From NCBI RefSeq assembly GCF_008274695.1, contig NZ_VTOU01000002.1, positions 992,001-1,056,000 on the forward strand: a stretch of DNA of 64,000 nt. Direction: 5' to 3'. The stretch comes from Sphingomonas montanisoli. GTDB taxonomy: Bacteria > Pseudomonadota > Alphaproteobacteria > Sphingomonadales > Sphingomonadaceae. How positions within the stretch are numbered: the first letter of the stretch is position 1; each line of letters begins with the position of its first letter. The notes under the pieces were generated by a model. It was not told the DNA's origin and did not search any database. It worked only from the letters and a program-made list of their open reading frames with translations. Position numbers and translations under genes: made by a program. Below, piece after piece: positions 1 to 8,484 of this stretch.

Positions 1-198
1 AATTCGGCGTCGAACGGGCGCGGGTCGGGCCTTGGGCCCCGCATCAACCCGGAATTAACAATCCTTTGCTAAATGGCAGGCTCCCCGCGCCGTTTTCCGT
101 TTTGAGACAACAGTCTTTTGGGGCAGACGGAACGGAACGTGGGATTGGGTTACGGCGATGTCCCGGCATGGGACGATGACCGGGACGCGAGCAACGGG

Positions 199-843
199 AT
201 GATGTGTGTGATGCGTAAGCCGGGTGTTGGGGCGATTTTGGCGGCGACGCTGGTGGGGCTTTCCGCCATGCCCACGGCCGCGCAGACCAGCGCGGCGGTG
301 GCCGCCGTTTCGGACGGCGCCGTGGCTCCCTCTCCCCTGAAGCCCTATCGCATCAATCCAGGTGACGAGATCGAAGTTTATGTGTGGGGCGACGAACGGC
401 TCCAGCGCGCGCTGAAGGTGCTACCCGACGGCAGCGTCTCCTTCCCGCTGATCGGCCGGATCGACGCTCTCAACAAGCTGCCGTCCGATCTGGAGACGGT
501 GATCACCGCTGGCCTGGCGGATCAGTATCGCAACGGCGTGCCGCGCGTCACCGTGGCGGTGAAGAGCCCGTCGGGCCTCAGCTTTTCGGTTGCCGGCCGC
601 GTCAAGGCGCCGGGCAGCTTTACGCCCGGTCATTATATGAACGTCCTCGAAGCGGTCAGCGTCGCCGGCGGCCCCACCGAGTTCGCGGATCTTTCCAAGG
701 TCAAAATCTACCGTAAGCGCGGTGCGCAGCTCACGGTAATCGACGTCAAGCTCGACAGCGCAATGAAGGGATCGCCCACGCAGGCCGATCTCCAGAGCGG
801 TCTTGTCGAGCTTCAGAGCGGGGATGTGGTGGTCGTTCCATGA
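199..843 (+). CDS. GumB/Wza-like polysaccharide export protein
   Basis: This is a periplasmic or outer-membrane protein that helps export exopolysaccharide. After a signal peptide (hydrophobic AILAATLVGL, then an AQ cleavage region) comes a polysaccharide-export domain opening with YRINPGDEIEVYVWGDE, then one SLBB-like segment (FSVAGRVKAPGSFTPGHY). The protein is about 214 residues, matching GumB rather than the longer Wza. There is no lipobox cysteine, so it is probably not a lipoprotein. In-frame starts exist at 118 (TTG), 199, 202 and 211; those at 199-211 best fit the signal peptide, and 211 is a good alternative. The stop overlaps the next start (ATGA), so it heads a translationally coupled export operon. 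Confidence 0.85.
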   Translation: MMCVMRKPGVGAILAATLVGLSAMPTAAQTSAAVAAVSDGAVAPSPLKPYRINPGDEIEVYVWGDERLQRALKVLPDGSVSFPLIGRIDALNKLPSDLETVITAGLADQYRNGVPRVTVAVKSPSGLSFSVAGRVKAPGSFTPGHYMNVLEAVSVAGGPTEFADLSKVKIYRKRGAQLTVIDVKLDSAMKGSPTQADLQSGLVELQSGDVVVVP

Positions 844-2054
844 AGATGAATGTGGGGGCATATCGGTCGGGCATCGCGGCGATCGCGGTGATGATGGTGG
901 GCGTCGCGGCGCCGGCCGTGGCCGCGAACGTGAAGGCCGCTGTCGAAACGTCGGTTCGGCTTGGTTATTCGAGCAATCCGTTTCTGTCGGCGGGCAATGA
1001 CCTGGCGTCGGGATCGGTCACGGGCAGCATCGATCCGTCGCTCAGTTGGGTCACCGAGAAGGGAAGTGTGGTCCTGCGCGGCAATTACGACCGCACCGAG
1101 TATTTCCGCAATTATGATGGCGTGAGCGGCTATGGCGGCGGGCTCGACGTCAAACAGAAGCTCAGCCCGAAGCTCGATGTCTTCGGTGGCCTGCGTTACG
1201 ACAGCCGCATCATCGGTCAGAATGATGACACGATCACCGGCGTGCCGGGTTCGTTGCCCGTCGACGATACCGACGTGAACCTGATCGGCACGCGTCAGCG
1301 CAGCAACACGCTCCAGGGATCGGCCGGCTATAACTGGCAGGTGTCACCGCGGGACACGATCACGGGCAATGTCTCGGCGGCGCTCACCCGCTATCCGAAC
1401 CGTCCGGTGGGATCGGATTCGGATAATCTTGGCGGCACAATCGGCTATCAGCGCGCGATCAGCGAGAAGACCAAGGTCGGCCTCAGCGGCACCGTCTATC
1501 ACATCAGCTATGATACGCCGGGCCTCGACACGCTGGTGATGCAACCGAACGTGACCTTCTCCACCAGCATTTCGGAAACGTGGAGCTTCGATGCGTCTTT
1601 GGGTATCTCGTTCACCGATCTCAAGGTGCCGGGGCCGGGCAACGATCAGCGCAATACGGGCTGGGCCGGTACGGCAGACCTCTGCCATCGCGGGCGCATG
1701 AACAATTTCTGCTTCTCGGCATCGCGCCAGGTGAGCGCCTCGGGCTTCGGCGGTACCGTCACGCGCGATCAGTTGGCGTTCAACATGCACCAGCAGTTGA
1801 CCGAGCGGCTCGGATTCAACGGCGGCGGCAGCTTCTCGCAGAGCGAGAGCCAACTCGCGCTCATCGGCAAGCGCCGCTACGTGTCGGCGCAGGGCGGGCT
1901 CGACTACAAGCTGTTTCCGAACGTGGTCGTGGGCGCGAGCGCGCATTATCGCGACGTCTTCGGAAACCGAACGTTCCTGGGTGCCGGGCAGGATATCAAG
2001 GCCGATATCGGCGGCGAAGTCAGCGCCACCCTGGTCCTGCCGCGATCGTCATGA
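840..2054 (+). CDS. outer-membrane beta-barrel protein of the EPS operon (BBP2-like)
   Basis: The 404-residue product has a signal peptide ending near APAVAA and then repeated amphipathic strands (GYSSNPF, SGYGGGLDVKQKLS, YRDVFGNRTF) typical of putative beta-barrel porin 2 proteins. Such proteins often sit next to GumB/GumC-type export genes in alphaproteobacteria. A role as outer-membrane conduit or accessory barrel for the polysaccharide is inferred from position. It overlaps the genes on both sides by four bases, which supports co-translation. The family call is good; the transport role is not proven. Confidence 0.75.
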   Translation: MKMNVGAYRSGIAAIAVMMVGVAAPAVAANVKAAVETSVRLGYSSNPFLSAGNDLASGSVTGSIDPSLSWVTEKGSVVLRGNYDRTEYFRNYDGVSGYGGGLDVKQKLSPKLDVFGGLRYDSRIIGQNDDTITGVPGSLPVDDTDVNLIGTRQRSNTLQGSAGYNWQVSPRDTITGNVSAALTRYPNRPVGSDSDNLGGTIGYQRAISEKTKVGLSGTVYHISYDTPGLDTLVMQPNVTFSTSISETWSFDASLGISFTDLKVPGPGNDQRNTGWAGTADLCHRGRMNNFCFSASRQVSASGFGGTVTRDQLAFNMHQQLTERLGFNGGGSFSQSESQLALIGKRRYVSAQGGLDYKLFPNVVVGASAHYRDVFGNRTFLGAGQDIKADIGGEVSATLVLPRSS

Positions 2055-3502
2055 CCGAAGCCGGCCTGCCGAACGCCGATCAGGAGATTTACGAGGGTAT
2101 CCTCGGCTATCTGCCGTCCATCCTGCTTCAGCGGAAATGGTTCGTGCTGGGGCCGATGTTCGCGTGCGAGATTGCGGGCCTCGCCTTCGCCTTTGCGCTG
2201 CCGACGCGCTACCAGTCGTCGGCGACGATCGTCGTGCAGTCGAAGGATCTGCCCGACGATATCGCCAATTCGCCTGCAGGCGACATGATCGATCAGCGGC
2301 TGGCCAAGATCAAACAGCAGGTGCTCAGCCGTCCCGAGCTGATCGAGATCATTCAGGGCAACGCCCTCTACCTCGACGAACGGCGCACCCAGCCGCTGTC
2401 ACAGATCATCGACAAGATGCGCGGCGATACCGACATCGTGCCGGTATCGTCCGATTTCGCGCCGACGGCCCGCAATCGTTCGAACACGATCGCCTTCGCG
2501 ATCAGCTTTACTTACGACGATCCGGCCAAGGCGCAGGCAGTGACGCAGGAATTCACCCAGCGTCTCTTGCGCCTCGATTCGAGCCAGTTGAGCAACCAGG
2601 CGAATGCCACGGTCAACTTCCTGCGCGATCAGGCGCAGGGGATCCAGATCAAGGTCGGTGAGGTCGAAGCGCAGATCGAACAGATCAAGAGCCGCAACGG
2701 CCTGGCCCTCTCGCGACTGGGCGGATATGTGCCCAATACGAGCAGCTATGACATCCAGATTTCGGGGCTGCAGCGCGAGAATACCGAGCTGATGGCCAAG
2801 GCCAGCGGCATGGCCAATGCGGGCGACGACAATCTCGCCAAGGCCGAGGCCCAACTGGCGGCCGCCAAGGCGCTCTATTCGGACAACCATCCCGACGTTA
2901 TCGCCGCCGAGCAGCGCGTGATCGAGGCGCGCGCGCTGGCCAAGTCCGTCGCGACCAAAACCACGCCGAACGCACTGTCCAGCAAGCAGATCGCCGACAA
3001 CAACCGTGCGATCGCCGCGCTGAACGCGCAGCGTTCATCCGAAAGCGCGCGGGCCAATGCGACGATGTCGGCGCAGGCGGGCGCGCCGTTGATCGAGGAA
3101 CAGCTGCGCCAGCTTCAGGGGCGCGCAGATGGCTTCCGGCAAAGCTACGACAAGGTGCAGGCGAGCCTGATGGCGGCCGAAGCCGCGCAGAAGATGGAGA
3201 TCGAGCAGCGCGGCGATCGGCTGGTGCTGGTCGATCCGCCGACCTTGCCCGATCGCCCCTCCTCGCCCAACCGGCCGCTGCTGATCGGTGGCGGCATCGC
3301 ACTGGGCACATTTGGCGGCGTGATGCTCGCGCTCCTGATCGAGCTGTTCATGCGGCCGATACGGGGGACCGCTTCGCTCCAAAATCTGTTAGGGGTAGGG
3401 CCACTGGTCGTCATTCCGACGATCCGGGGCAATGGCCGCGGATCGGCGCCCAAACGGCGCTGGTGGCAGCTGTTCAAGCGTAAGGATCACGCAACGGCAT
3501 GA
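2051..3502 (+). CDS. GumC/Wzz-type polysaccharide co-polymerase
   Basis: This 483-residue inner-membrane protein is predicted to control polysaccharide chain length and link the polymerase to the export channel. The Wzz-type N-terminus carries a membrane segment around residues 29-50. A long periplasmic helical region rich in Q, A and E follows (about 170-390), and a second membrane segment at about 409-433 is preceded by the PNRP proline-rich motif seen in this family. The basic cytoplasmic tail has no kinase domain; the kinase is the next gene. The ATG at 2051 overlaps the upstream TGA. An open frame reaches further upstream but lies inside the barrel gene and is not coding. Confidence 0.88.
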   Translation: MTEAGLPNADQEIYEGILGYLPSILLQRKWFVLGPMFACEIAGLAFAFALPTRYQSSATIVVQSKDLPDDIANSPAGDMIDQRLAKIKQQVLSRPELIEIIQGNALYLDERRTQPLSQIIDKMRGDTDIVPVSSDFAPTARNRSNTIAFAISFTYDDPAKAQAVTQEFTQRLLRLDSSQLSNQANATVNFLRDQAQGIQIKVGEVEAQIEQIKSRNGLALSRLGGYVPNTSSYDIQISGLQRENTELMAKASGMANAGDDNLAKAEAQLAAAKALYSDNHPDVIAAEQRVIEARALAKSVATKTTPNALSSKQIADNNRAIAALNAQRSSESARANATMSAQAGAPLIEEQLRQLQGRADGFRQSYDKVQASLMAAEAAQKMEIEQRGDRLVLVDPPTLPDRPSSPNRPLLIGGGIALGTFGGVMLALLIELFMRPIRGTASLQNLLGVGPLVVIPTIRGNGRGSAPKRRWWQLFKRKDHATA

Positions 3503-4287
3503 CCTACGAACCCGCGCAGCGTGACGAAGCCGTTTTTCCGGTGGTCGGCTCCGCCGGACGCCCGTCGGCGTTCGAGCGACTGCGCAAGAATGGCGTCTAT
3601 GGTTTCGACAGCCGCGATATACGCTCGCGGCCGTTCAATCTGTTGCGCGCGCAGGTGCTGCGCATCGCCAAGGCCAAGGGTTGGAAGCTGATCGGCGTCA
3701 CTTCGCCTGCGCCGCGCGTGGGCAAGTCGTTCGTCGCGTCGAACCTCGCCGCGTCGCTCGCGCGCCAGCCCGAACTGCACACCTATCTGTTCGACTTCGA
3801 TCTGCGTCGCTCGACGATCGCGCAGAATTTCGCGCTATCGGGCAAGTTCGGCATCTCGCACTTCCTCGACGGCACGATCTCCGATCTCCAGCAGGTCGCG
3901 CGCACGATCGAGGGCGAGCAACTGACGATCTTCCCCAGCTATCCGAACGATGCGGCGTCCGACGAGCTCGTCGCGTCGGCGCGGATGGACGCGCTGATCG
4001 CCGCGATGCGCCAGCTGCCCGACAACACGATCTGCATCTGCGATCTGCCGCCGGTGTTTGCCAATGACGACGCGGTCGTCATCTCGCAGAAGATCGACGC
4101 CTATCTGATGATCGTCGAGGATGGCGTCACTACGCGTAAGCAAGTGCGGGACAGCTTCCGCCTTCTGTCGCCGGCGCCGTGCATCGGCACCGTGCTCAAC
4201 CGCTACGACACCACCCTGCTGTCGGACGATTATGGCTACAGCTATCGTCCCGACCGCGCCTATGCCGAATATTACAGCAAGAGCTGA
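3499..4287 (+). CDS. BY-kinase-like EPS tyrosine autokinase (CpsD/GelE type)
   Basis: The product is a cytoplasmic ATPase of the bacterial tyrosine kinase family that partners with the co-polymerase. The Walker A region is PAPRVGKS (residues about 69-76), Walker A' is LFDFDLRR (about 97-104) and Walker B is ICDLPPVF. The last 28 residues hold seven tyrosines (from RYDT to EYYSKS), resembling the autophosphorylated tail of BY-kinases. Glycine positions of the usual P-loop are replaced by P and R, but GKS is kept. The stand-alone kinase with a separate GumC-like protein resembles sphingan clusters rather than the fused ExoP form. The start overlaps the upstream stop. Confidence 0.85.
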   Translation: MTYEPAQRDEAVFPVVGSAGRPSAFERLRKNGVYGFDSRDIRSRPFNLLRAQVLRIAKAKGWKLIGVTSPAPRVGKSFVASNLAASLARQPELHTYLFDFDLRRSTIAQNFALSGKFGISHFLDGTISDLQQVARTIEGEQLTIFPSYPNDAASDELVASARMDALIAAMRQLPDNTICICDLPPVFANDDAVVISQKIDAYLMIVEDGVTTRKQVRDSFRLLSPAPCIGTVLNRYDTTLLSDDYGYSYRPDRAYAEYYSKS

Positions 4288-4352
4288 GCACCGCTGATTG
4301 ACGCTCCCCGTCGACCGCGCAACACTTTGCGGCGACAACAGGGGAGAGGTCG

Positions 4353-5138
4353 ATGAATCGCTGGATGATCGGCGGCGTGGCGGCGGCACTGGCCGCCATT
4401 CCAATGATGGTGGTGGCGCAGGATGAAAAGCCCAAGGGCTTCCTGCCATCGGGCTATTTCGACCTGATCGACGTCCTGCCACCGGCTCCCATCAAGGAGG
4501 AGCCGCGCGGTGTCGCCGATCGTGAAATCTTCAAGCTCACCCGCGCGTTGAAGGGCACCCCGCGTTGGGACATGGCGGTGAACGATGTCGCCGCCGATAC
4601 CGCGTCGATGATGCGCGACTTCAGTTGCGCGGCCGGGATCAAGTTGACCCCGCAGACCGCGCCCAAGACGGCGGCGCTTCTCGACAAGGCGAGCATCGAC
4701 AGCAACGAGGCGATCGAGAAGATCAAGATCTTCTACCGCCGCCAGCGTCCTTTCCAGATCGATCAGGGCGAGGTGTGCGAGCCGATCGCCAATCTCGGCC
4801 GCTCCTATGACTATCCGTCGGGTTCGGCGACGCGCAGCTGGACGTGGGGACTGATCCTGGCCGAGGTGCTGCATAAACAGGCGTCCCCCATTCTCGCCCG
4901 CGCGCGGGCGTTCGGGGAGAGTCGGGTCGTGTGCGGATCGCATAATGCCAGCGCGATCGAGGCGGGGCGGATGGCGGCGGGCTCGATGCTCGACGTGGTC
5001 CGGACCGAACGGGCTTATGCCGACGCCGTCGTCGCCTCACGCGTGGAGCTGACAGCATTGGCGAAGAGCGCGCCGATCACCGACGGGGCGGCATGCTCGA
5101 ACGAGGCTCTGCTCGTCAGCCAGCCCGTGATGCGGTGA
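4353..5138 (+). CDS. PAP2/class A acid phosphatase-like exported protein with altered motifs
   Basis: The 261-residue product has a signal peptide (cleaved near VVAQDE) and the layout of class A nonspecific acid phosphatases. Motif 1 is intact: K125 with R132-P133 fits KX6RP. Motif 2 reads P155-S-G-S158 where PSGH is expected. Motif 3 begins S190-R191 with H197, but A201 stands where the family has Asp. The nucleophile-equivalent His is therefore kept while the acid/base His and its partner Asp are lost. It lies 65 bp after the kinase gene, on the same strand, and may belong to the EPS operon. Polyprenyl-phosphate recycling would be the obvious role, but activity is doubtful. Confidence 0.7.
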   Translation: MNRWMIGGVAAALAAIPMMVVAQDEKPKGFLPSGYFDLIDVLPPAPIKEEPRGVADREIFKLTRALKGTPRWDMAVNDVAADTASMMRDFSCAAGIKLTPQTAPKTAALLDKASIDSNEAIEKIKIFYRRQRPFQIDQGEVCEPIANLGRSYDYPSGSATRSWTWGLILAEVLHKQASPILARARAFGESRVVCGSHNASAIEAGRMAAGSMLDVVRTERAYADAVVASRVELTALAKSAPITDGAACSNEALLVSQPVMR

Positions 5139-5149
5139 AGCCCAAAAAG

Positions 5150-5179
5150 AAAGGGCCGCACCCGAAGGCGCGGCCCTTT
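5150..5179. terminator. bidirectional hairpin terminator
   Basis: A perfect 10-bp stem, AAAGGGCCGC (5150-5159) and GCGGCCCTTT (5170-5179), encloses a 10-base loop. It lies between the convergent ends of the PAP2-like gene and the small lipoprotein gene. The A-rich left flank and T-containing right flank would let it work in both directions. Confidence 0.6.
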
Positions 5180-5218
5180 CCAAATCTTCCGGCGCCGCAC
5201 GGGGCGGCGCCAGCGAGA

Positions 5219-5416
5219 TTACATCGCGTTCGAAGCAGCGTTGCTGTCGACAGCCATCGCGTTGGTGTCGGCCATCGCAGCGTTCGAGTCTTCGACGACT
5301 TCGGTCGAGTTCTCGACGACGTTGGTGTCGTTGGCGACCGGGGCTTCGGTCTTCTTGCAAGCGGCGACCGAAAGCGACGCAGCGGCGATCAGCGAAAGGG
5401 CAACGATCTTCTTCAT
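5219..5416 (-). CDS. small lipoprotein, function unknown
   Basis: This 65-residue protein has a short signal peptide and a clear lipobox (LSVAAC, Cys20). The mature part (about 45 residues) is low-complexity and rich in N, A, D, V and T with recurring D-S/T-N-A units, so it is probably disordered and tethered to the outer membrane. Similar tiny Asn/Ala-rich lipoproteins are common in sphingomonads and are usually left unnamed. An upstream GGAGATTCC segment can serve as the ribosome binding site. No function is assigned. Confidence 0.7.
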   Translation of the reverse strand: MKKIVALSLIAAASLSVAACKKTEAPVANDTNVVENSTEVVEDSNAAMADTNAMAVDSNAASNAM

Positions 5417-5452
5417 GATCGGAATCTCCGGAAGTTTTCAAAATCAGTGGCG

Positions 5453-5495
5453 TGAACGGTCCCAATCCCGTTCAGGCTTGTTTCCCCCCGAAACA
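5453..5495. promoter_or_regulatory. two adjacent inverted repeats upstream of the small lipoprotein gene
   Basis: TGAACGG (5453-5459) pairs with CCGTTCA (5468-5474) across 8 bases. Immediately beyond, TGTTTC (5479-5484) pairs with GAAACA (5490-5495) across five C residues. They lie 37-79 bp before the lipoprotein start and downstream of mlaA, so they could be operators for the former or a weak mlaA terminator. Neither role can be decided from sequence alone. Confidence 0.3.
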
Positions 5496-5552
5496 GGCGA
5501 CGACCGTCTTACCGTTTTGCTGTGTGCGATGCAATGTCTCTTGTTCCGGTAG

Positions 5553-6482
5553 TTATTGGGGCTGTGCAGGCGGGGTCTGGGGCGCTGCGGGCTGGGGTGC
5601 GGGGGCAGGTGCTGCATCCGCCGGCGGAATGCCCGCATCGGCGTCGGCCGCCGAAGTCGCGTCGGGGGCCGGAATACCGGCATCTTCGTCCACCCCGGTG
5701 GCCGGACTGCCGCCCATCGGGTTGGCAACCGAGTCCGCGGCGGCTGCGTCCTCGGCGGCCTGATCGCCGCCTTCCTGGTTCAGGATCTGTGCGTGCCGGC
5801 GCTGCAAATAGGCCGACCGCGCCGCAGCATAAGGATCGAGCGCGCTTTCAAGGAAGCTGTCGGCGCCGCTTTCGATCAGCGAGTTTCGCGCGTCGACGAC
5901 GGTTGCAGCGAGGAGGCCGTAGCGTACTTCCTTGGGCAACCCGCACTCGCGCCGGCAGACGCTGTAGGGATCGGCAACCCACGCCACGCCAAGGCCGACG
6001 CCATCGCGCATCGTCGACGGCCCGAAGAATGGCAGCATCAGATAAGGCCCGCCATTGGCACCCCACGCACCGAGCGTCTGGCCGAAATCTTCGGGGGCCG
6101 GCTGAATCTTCGCGCGGCTCGCGACATCGAACAGGCCGCCGATACCTGCGGTCGTGTTGACCAGGAATCGGCCCAGATTGCGTGCGGCGCGATCGAACTT
6201 GCCCTGCAGGACGTTGTTGATGAGGCTGAACGGTTCGCTGACGTTGTTGAAGAAGTTGCGCACGCCGTCGCGGCCGGGCTTCGGTACCACGGCGCGATAG
6301 ACCGTGGTCACCGGCTTGATGACCACCTTGTCGGCCCCGCGATTGAAGCCCCAGACGCCACGGTTGAAACCTTCGAGGGGATCGCGCTGGGCCAGTCGAT
6401 CCTCGCCGACGCGGGTCGTGGTGCAGGCGGGAAGCGCGGCGACGATCGCCAGCGCGGAAAGGATTTGGGCCGTGCGGCGCAT
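5553..6482 (-). CDS. mlaA: MlaA/VacJ family phospholipid-transport lipoprotein
   Basis: MlaA is the outer-membrane lipoprotein that removes mislocalised phospholipids from the outer leaflet and passes them to MlaC. The N-terminus has a lipobox (ALPAC, Cys20). The core shows family features: DPLEGFNRGVWGFN, then VPKPGRDGVRNFFNNVSEP, then FGQTLGAWGANGGPYLMLPF. The last 80 or so residues are a Pro/Ala/Asp-rich tail (309 residues in total) longer than the family core and probably disordered. An AGGGGA ribosome binding site lies just before the ATG. The other mla genes are not in this window. Confidence 0.92.
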   Translation of the reverse strand: MRRTAQILSALAIVAALPACTTTRVGEDRLAQRDPLEGFNRGVWGFNRGADKVVIKPVTTVYRAVVPKPGRDGVRNFFNNVSEPFSLINNVLQGKFDRAARNLGRFLVNTTAGIGGLFDVASRAKIQPAPEDFGQTLGAWGANGGPYLMLPFFGPSTMRDGVGLGVAWVADPYSVCRRECGLPKEVRYGLLAATVVDARNSLIESGADSFLESALDPYAAARSAYLQRRHAQILNQEGGDQAAEDAAAADSVANPMGGSPATGVDEDAGIPAPDATSAADADAGIPPADAAPAPAPQPAAPQTPPAQPQ

Positions 6483-6547
6483 GCGGAATTGTCCCCTTGG
6501 TGCGTATTTACGCGCCTGTCATACTCATAAGCTGATCGCAAGTTCCC

Positions 6548-6576
6548 TTGACCGCATATAAAGACATCTTTATGTC
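6548..6576 (+). promoter_or_regulatory. sahR-metF-metH promoter (inferred)
   Basis: TTGACC at 6548-6553 resembles a sigma-70 -35 box. TATGTC at 6571-6576 gives a 17-bp spacer and a weak -10. The predicted start point falls close to the ATG at 6584, so the transcript may be leaderless or nearly so. The same TTG could be misread as a start codon extending the first gene, which would run coding sequence through the operator. Confidence 0.4.
6558..6573. promoter_or_regulatory. SahR-type operator (perfect palindrome)
   Basis: ATAAAGACATCTTTAT is a perfect inverted repeat (ATAAAGA, centre CA, TCTTTAT) lying between the inferred -35 and -10 boxes, 10 bp upstream of the preferred start of the ArsR-type regulator gene. 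Its length, AT-richness and place before a methionine operon fit an operator for that regulator. SahR regulators are known to control methionine and SAH-recycling genes in proteobacteria; the assignment here is inference. Confidence 0.6.
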
Positions 6577-6583
6577 TGCATAT

Positions 6584-7543
6584 ATGGCCTCAGATGCATC
6601 CGCGATCTTCCGTGCACTGGCCGATCCGACCCGCCTGCGCATCTTTCAACTGCTGCGCGCGATGGAGTTGTCGATCGGCGAGCTGGCCCAGGTGTTGGGC
6701 CAGAGCCAGCCGCGTGTTTCGCGCCATGTCAAGATTCTTGCCGACGCCGGTCTGACCGATCGGCGAAAGGAAGGCAGCTGGGTGTTCCTGGGGCTGGGGG
6801 ATGGCGATCGGGTCGCGCCGCTGGTCGCCGCGCTCGATGCGTGGACGGGCGAGGGTGAGGATGCCTGGGTGGTTGCGGATCGCGCACGCCTTGCCGCCGT
6901 CCGCGCCGATCGCGCGTCTGCCGCCGCGCGCTATTTCGCCGATCATGCCGAGGAATGGGATGCGATCCGGTCGCTCCACGTTCCCGAAAGCAAGGTCGAG
7001 GCGCGGATCGTCAAGCTGCTCGACGGTTCACCTATCGGTCGGCTGGTCGATATCGGCACCGGCACCGGGCGGATGATCGAGTTGCTCGGCCCGAATGCGC
7101 AGAGCGCACTGGGCATCGATCGCAGCCCGGAGATGCTCCGTCTGGCTCGCGCCAAGTTCGCCGAAGAGGGGCTAAGCCAGGCCGAGCTGCGGCAGGGCGA
7201 CATGTATGCGCTGCCGCTGGGCGATGGTGCGGCCGATGTTGTCATTCTCCATCAGGTGCTGCATTTCGCGCAGCAGCCGGCGGCGGCGATCGCGGAGGCG
7301 GCGCGGTTGCTCGACGCGGGCGGGCGCCTGTTGATCGTCGACTTCGCCAGCCATGATCGTGAGGAGCTTCGCACGCGGGACGCGCATGCCCGGCTCGGCT
7401 TCGACGACGATCAGTTGCGCGGCTGGTTCGAAGCGGCGGGGTTGTCGCTGGTGGATGTGGATGCGCTGGTGGGCGATGCGCTTACCGTGAAATTGTGGTT
7501 GGGCGCGCGGGGTACGCGCGCCGCATTGAAGGCAGTCAGATGA
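6584..7543 (+). CDS. sahR: ArsR-family regulator fused to SAM-methyltransferase domain (SahR type)
   Basis: The N-terminal 90 or so residues form an ArsR winged helix (FRALADPTRLRIFQLL, then SIGELAQVLGQSQPRVSRHV as recognition region). The C-terminal half is a class I methyltransferase fold with SAM motif I DIGTGTGRM and a following acidic GIDRSPEM strand. SahR regulators sense S-adenosylhomocysteine and repress methionine-cycle genes, so the methyltransferase-like domain is probably the ligand sensor rather than an enzyme. The ATG at 6584 is preferred because 6572 lies inside the operator and 6548 is the apparent -35 box. The TGA overlaps the metF ATG. Confidence 0.75.
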   Translation: MASDASAIFRALADPTRLRIFQLLRAMELSIGELAQVLGQSQPRVSRHVKILADAGLTDRRKEGSWVFLGLGDGDRVAPLVAALDAWTGEGEDAWVVADRARLAAVRADRASAAARYFADHAEEWDAIRSLHVPESKVEARIVKLLDGSPIGRLVDIGTGTGRMIELLGPNAQSALGIDRSPEMLRLARAKFAEEGLSQAELRQGDMYALPLGDGAADVVILHQVLHFAQQPAAAIAEAARLLDAGGRLLIVDFASHDREELRTRDAHARLGFDDDQLRGWFEAAGLSLVDVDALVGDALTVKLWLGARGTRAALKAVR

Positions 7544-8484
7544 ACTCGGTTCCTTTCGGTCAGCTTGAAGAAGCGCGCCGCGCGCTCGATGCGCCCCTGT
7601 TCGCCGATGTCGCGGGGGACGCGACGGTATCGTTCGAGTTCTTCCCGCCCAAGACCGAGAAGATGGAAGAGACGCTTTGGGCGTCGGTCCAGACACTCAA
7701 GATTCTGAAGCCGCGCTTCGTGTCTGTGACCTACGGCGCGGGCGGATCAACCCGCGAGCGCACCCACAACACGGTCGCGCGGATTGCGAAGGAAACCGAC
7801 ATTCCGGCGGCGGCGCACCTGACCTGCGTCGAGGCGTCGAAGGCGGAGATCGCCGACGTCGCCAACGCTTATTGGGATGACGGCGTGCGCCACATCGTCG
7901 CCCTGCGCGGCGATCCGCCGGTCGCGGGCGCGAAGTTCCAGGCGCACCCGGACGGCTATCAGAATGCGGCCGATCTGGTCGCGGGCCTCAAGAAGCTGCA
8001 CCCGTTCGAAATTTCGGTCGCGGCCTATCCCGAATGCCACCCGGATTCGGAAAGCGCTGAATTCGACCTGGCCAATCTCAAGGCCAAGTTCGATGCGGGA
8101 GCGGACCGGGCGATCACCCAGTTCTTCTTCTCGCCCGAGCATTATTTCCGCTTCTGCGACAAGGCGCGCGCGGCCGGCATCGATGCCGAGATCGTCCCCG
8201 GCATCATGCCCGTGTCGAACTTTGCCGCGACCCAGCGGATGTCGGCAATGTGCAACACCGAGGTTCCCGCCTGGATGGGGCGTCTGTTCGAAGGGCTCGA
8301 CGATCATCCCGGCGCACGTCAGCTTGTCGCCGCGACGATCGCCGCCGAGATGTGTCGCCGCCTCTATGCGGGCGGTGTCCGCCAGTTCCATTTCTACACG
8401 CTCAACCGTGCCGAGCTGTCTTTCGCGATCTGCCACCTGCTGGGGCTGCGCGGCGACAAGGCCGGGCTGGAGAAGGCCGCGTGA
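7540..8484 (+). CDS. metF: methylenetetrahydrofolate reductase
   Basis: MetF reduces 5,10-methylenetetrahydrofolate to 5-methyltetrahydrofolate, the methyl donor for MetH. At 314 residues it is the standard bacterial length. Family segments are present: SFEFFPPKTEKMEETLW near the N-terminus, SVTYGAGGSTRERT, HLTCVEAS, HIVALRGDPP and GADRAITQFFF in the TIM barrel, and GIMPVSN near the end. It is coupled to the regulator upstream (ATGA) and to metH part 1 downstream (GTGA), so the three are co-translated. Confidence 0.96.
   Translation: MNSVPFGQLEEARRALDAPLFADVAGDATVSFEFFPPKTEKMEETLWASVQTLKILKPRFVSVTYGAGGSTRERTHNTVARIAKETDIPAAAHLTCVEASKAEIADVANAYWDDGVRHIVALRGDPPVAGAKFQAHPDGYQNAADLVAGLKKLHPFEISVAAYPECHPDSESAEFDLANLKAKFDAGADRAITQFFFSPEHYFRFCDKARAAGIDAEIVPGIMPVSNFAATQRMSAMCNTEVPAWMGRLFEGLDDHPGARQLVAATIAAEMCRRLYAGGVRQFHFYTLNRAELSFAICHLLGLRGDKAGLEKAA

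Noticed and set aside
1580-2050. Extension of the GumC-like frame upstream of 2051
   Set aside because: It overlaps the beta-barrel gene in another frame and has no domain content; the ATGA overlap at 2051 is the clear start.
5556-6530. Plus-strand open frames opposite mlaA
   Set aside because: The minus-strand protein has a lipobox and MlaA motifs, and the plus-strand translations have none.
6483-6583. A SAM or cobalamin riboswitch before the methionine operon
   Set aside because: The gap is only about 100 bp, shared with the mlaA promoter, and the predicted transcript start leaves almost no leader; no B12-box or SAM-II-like core was seen.
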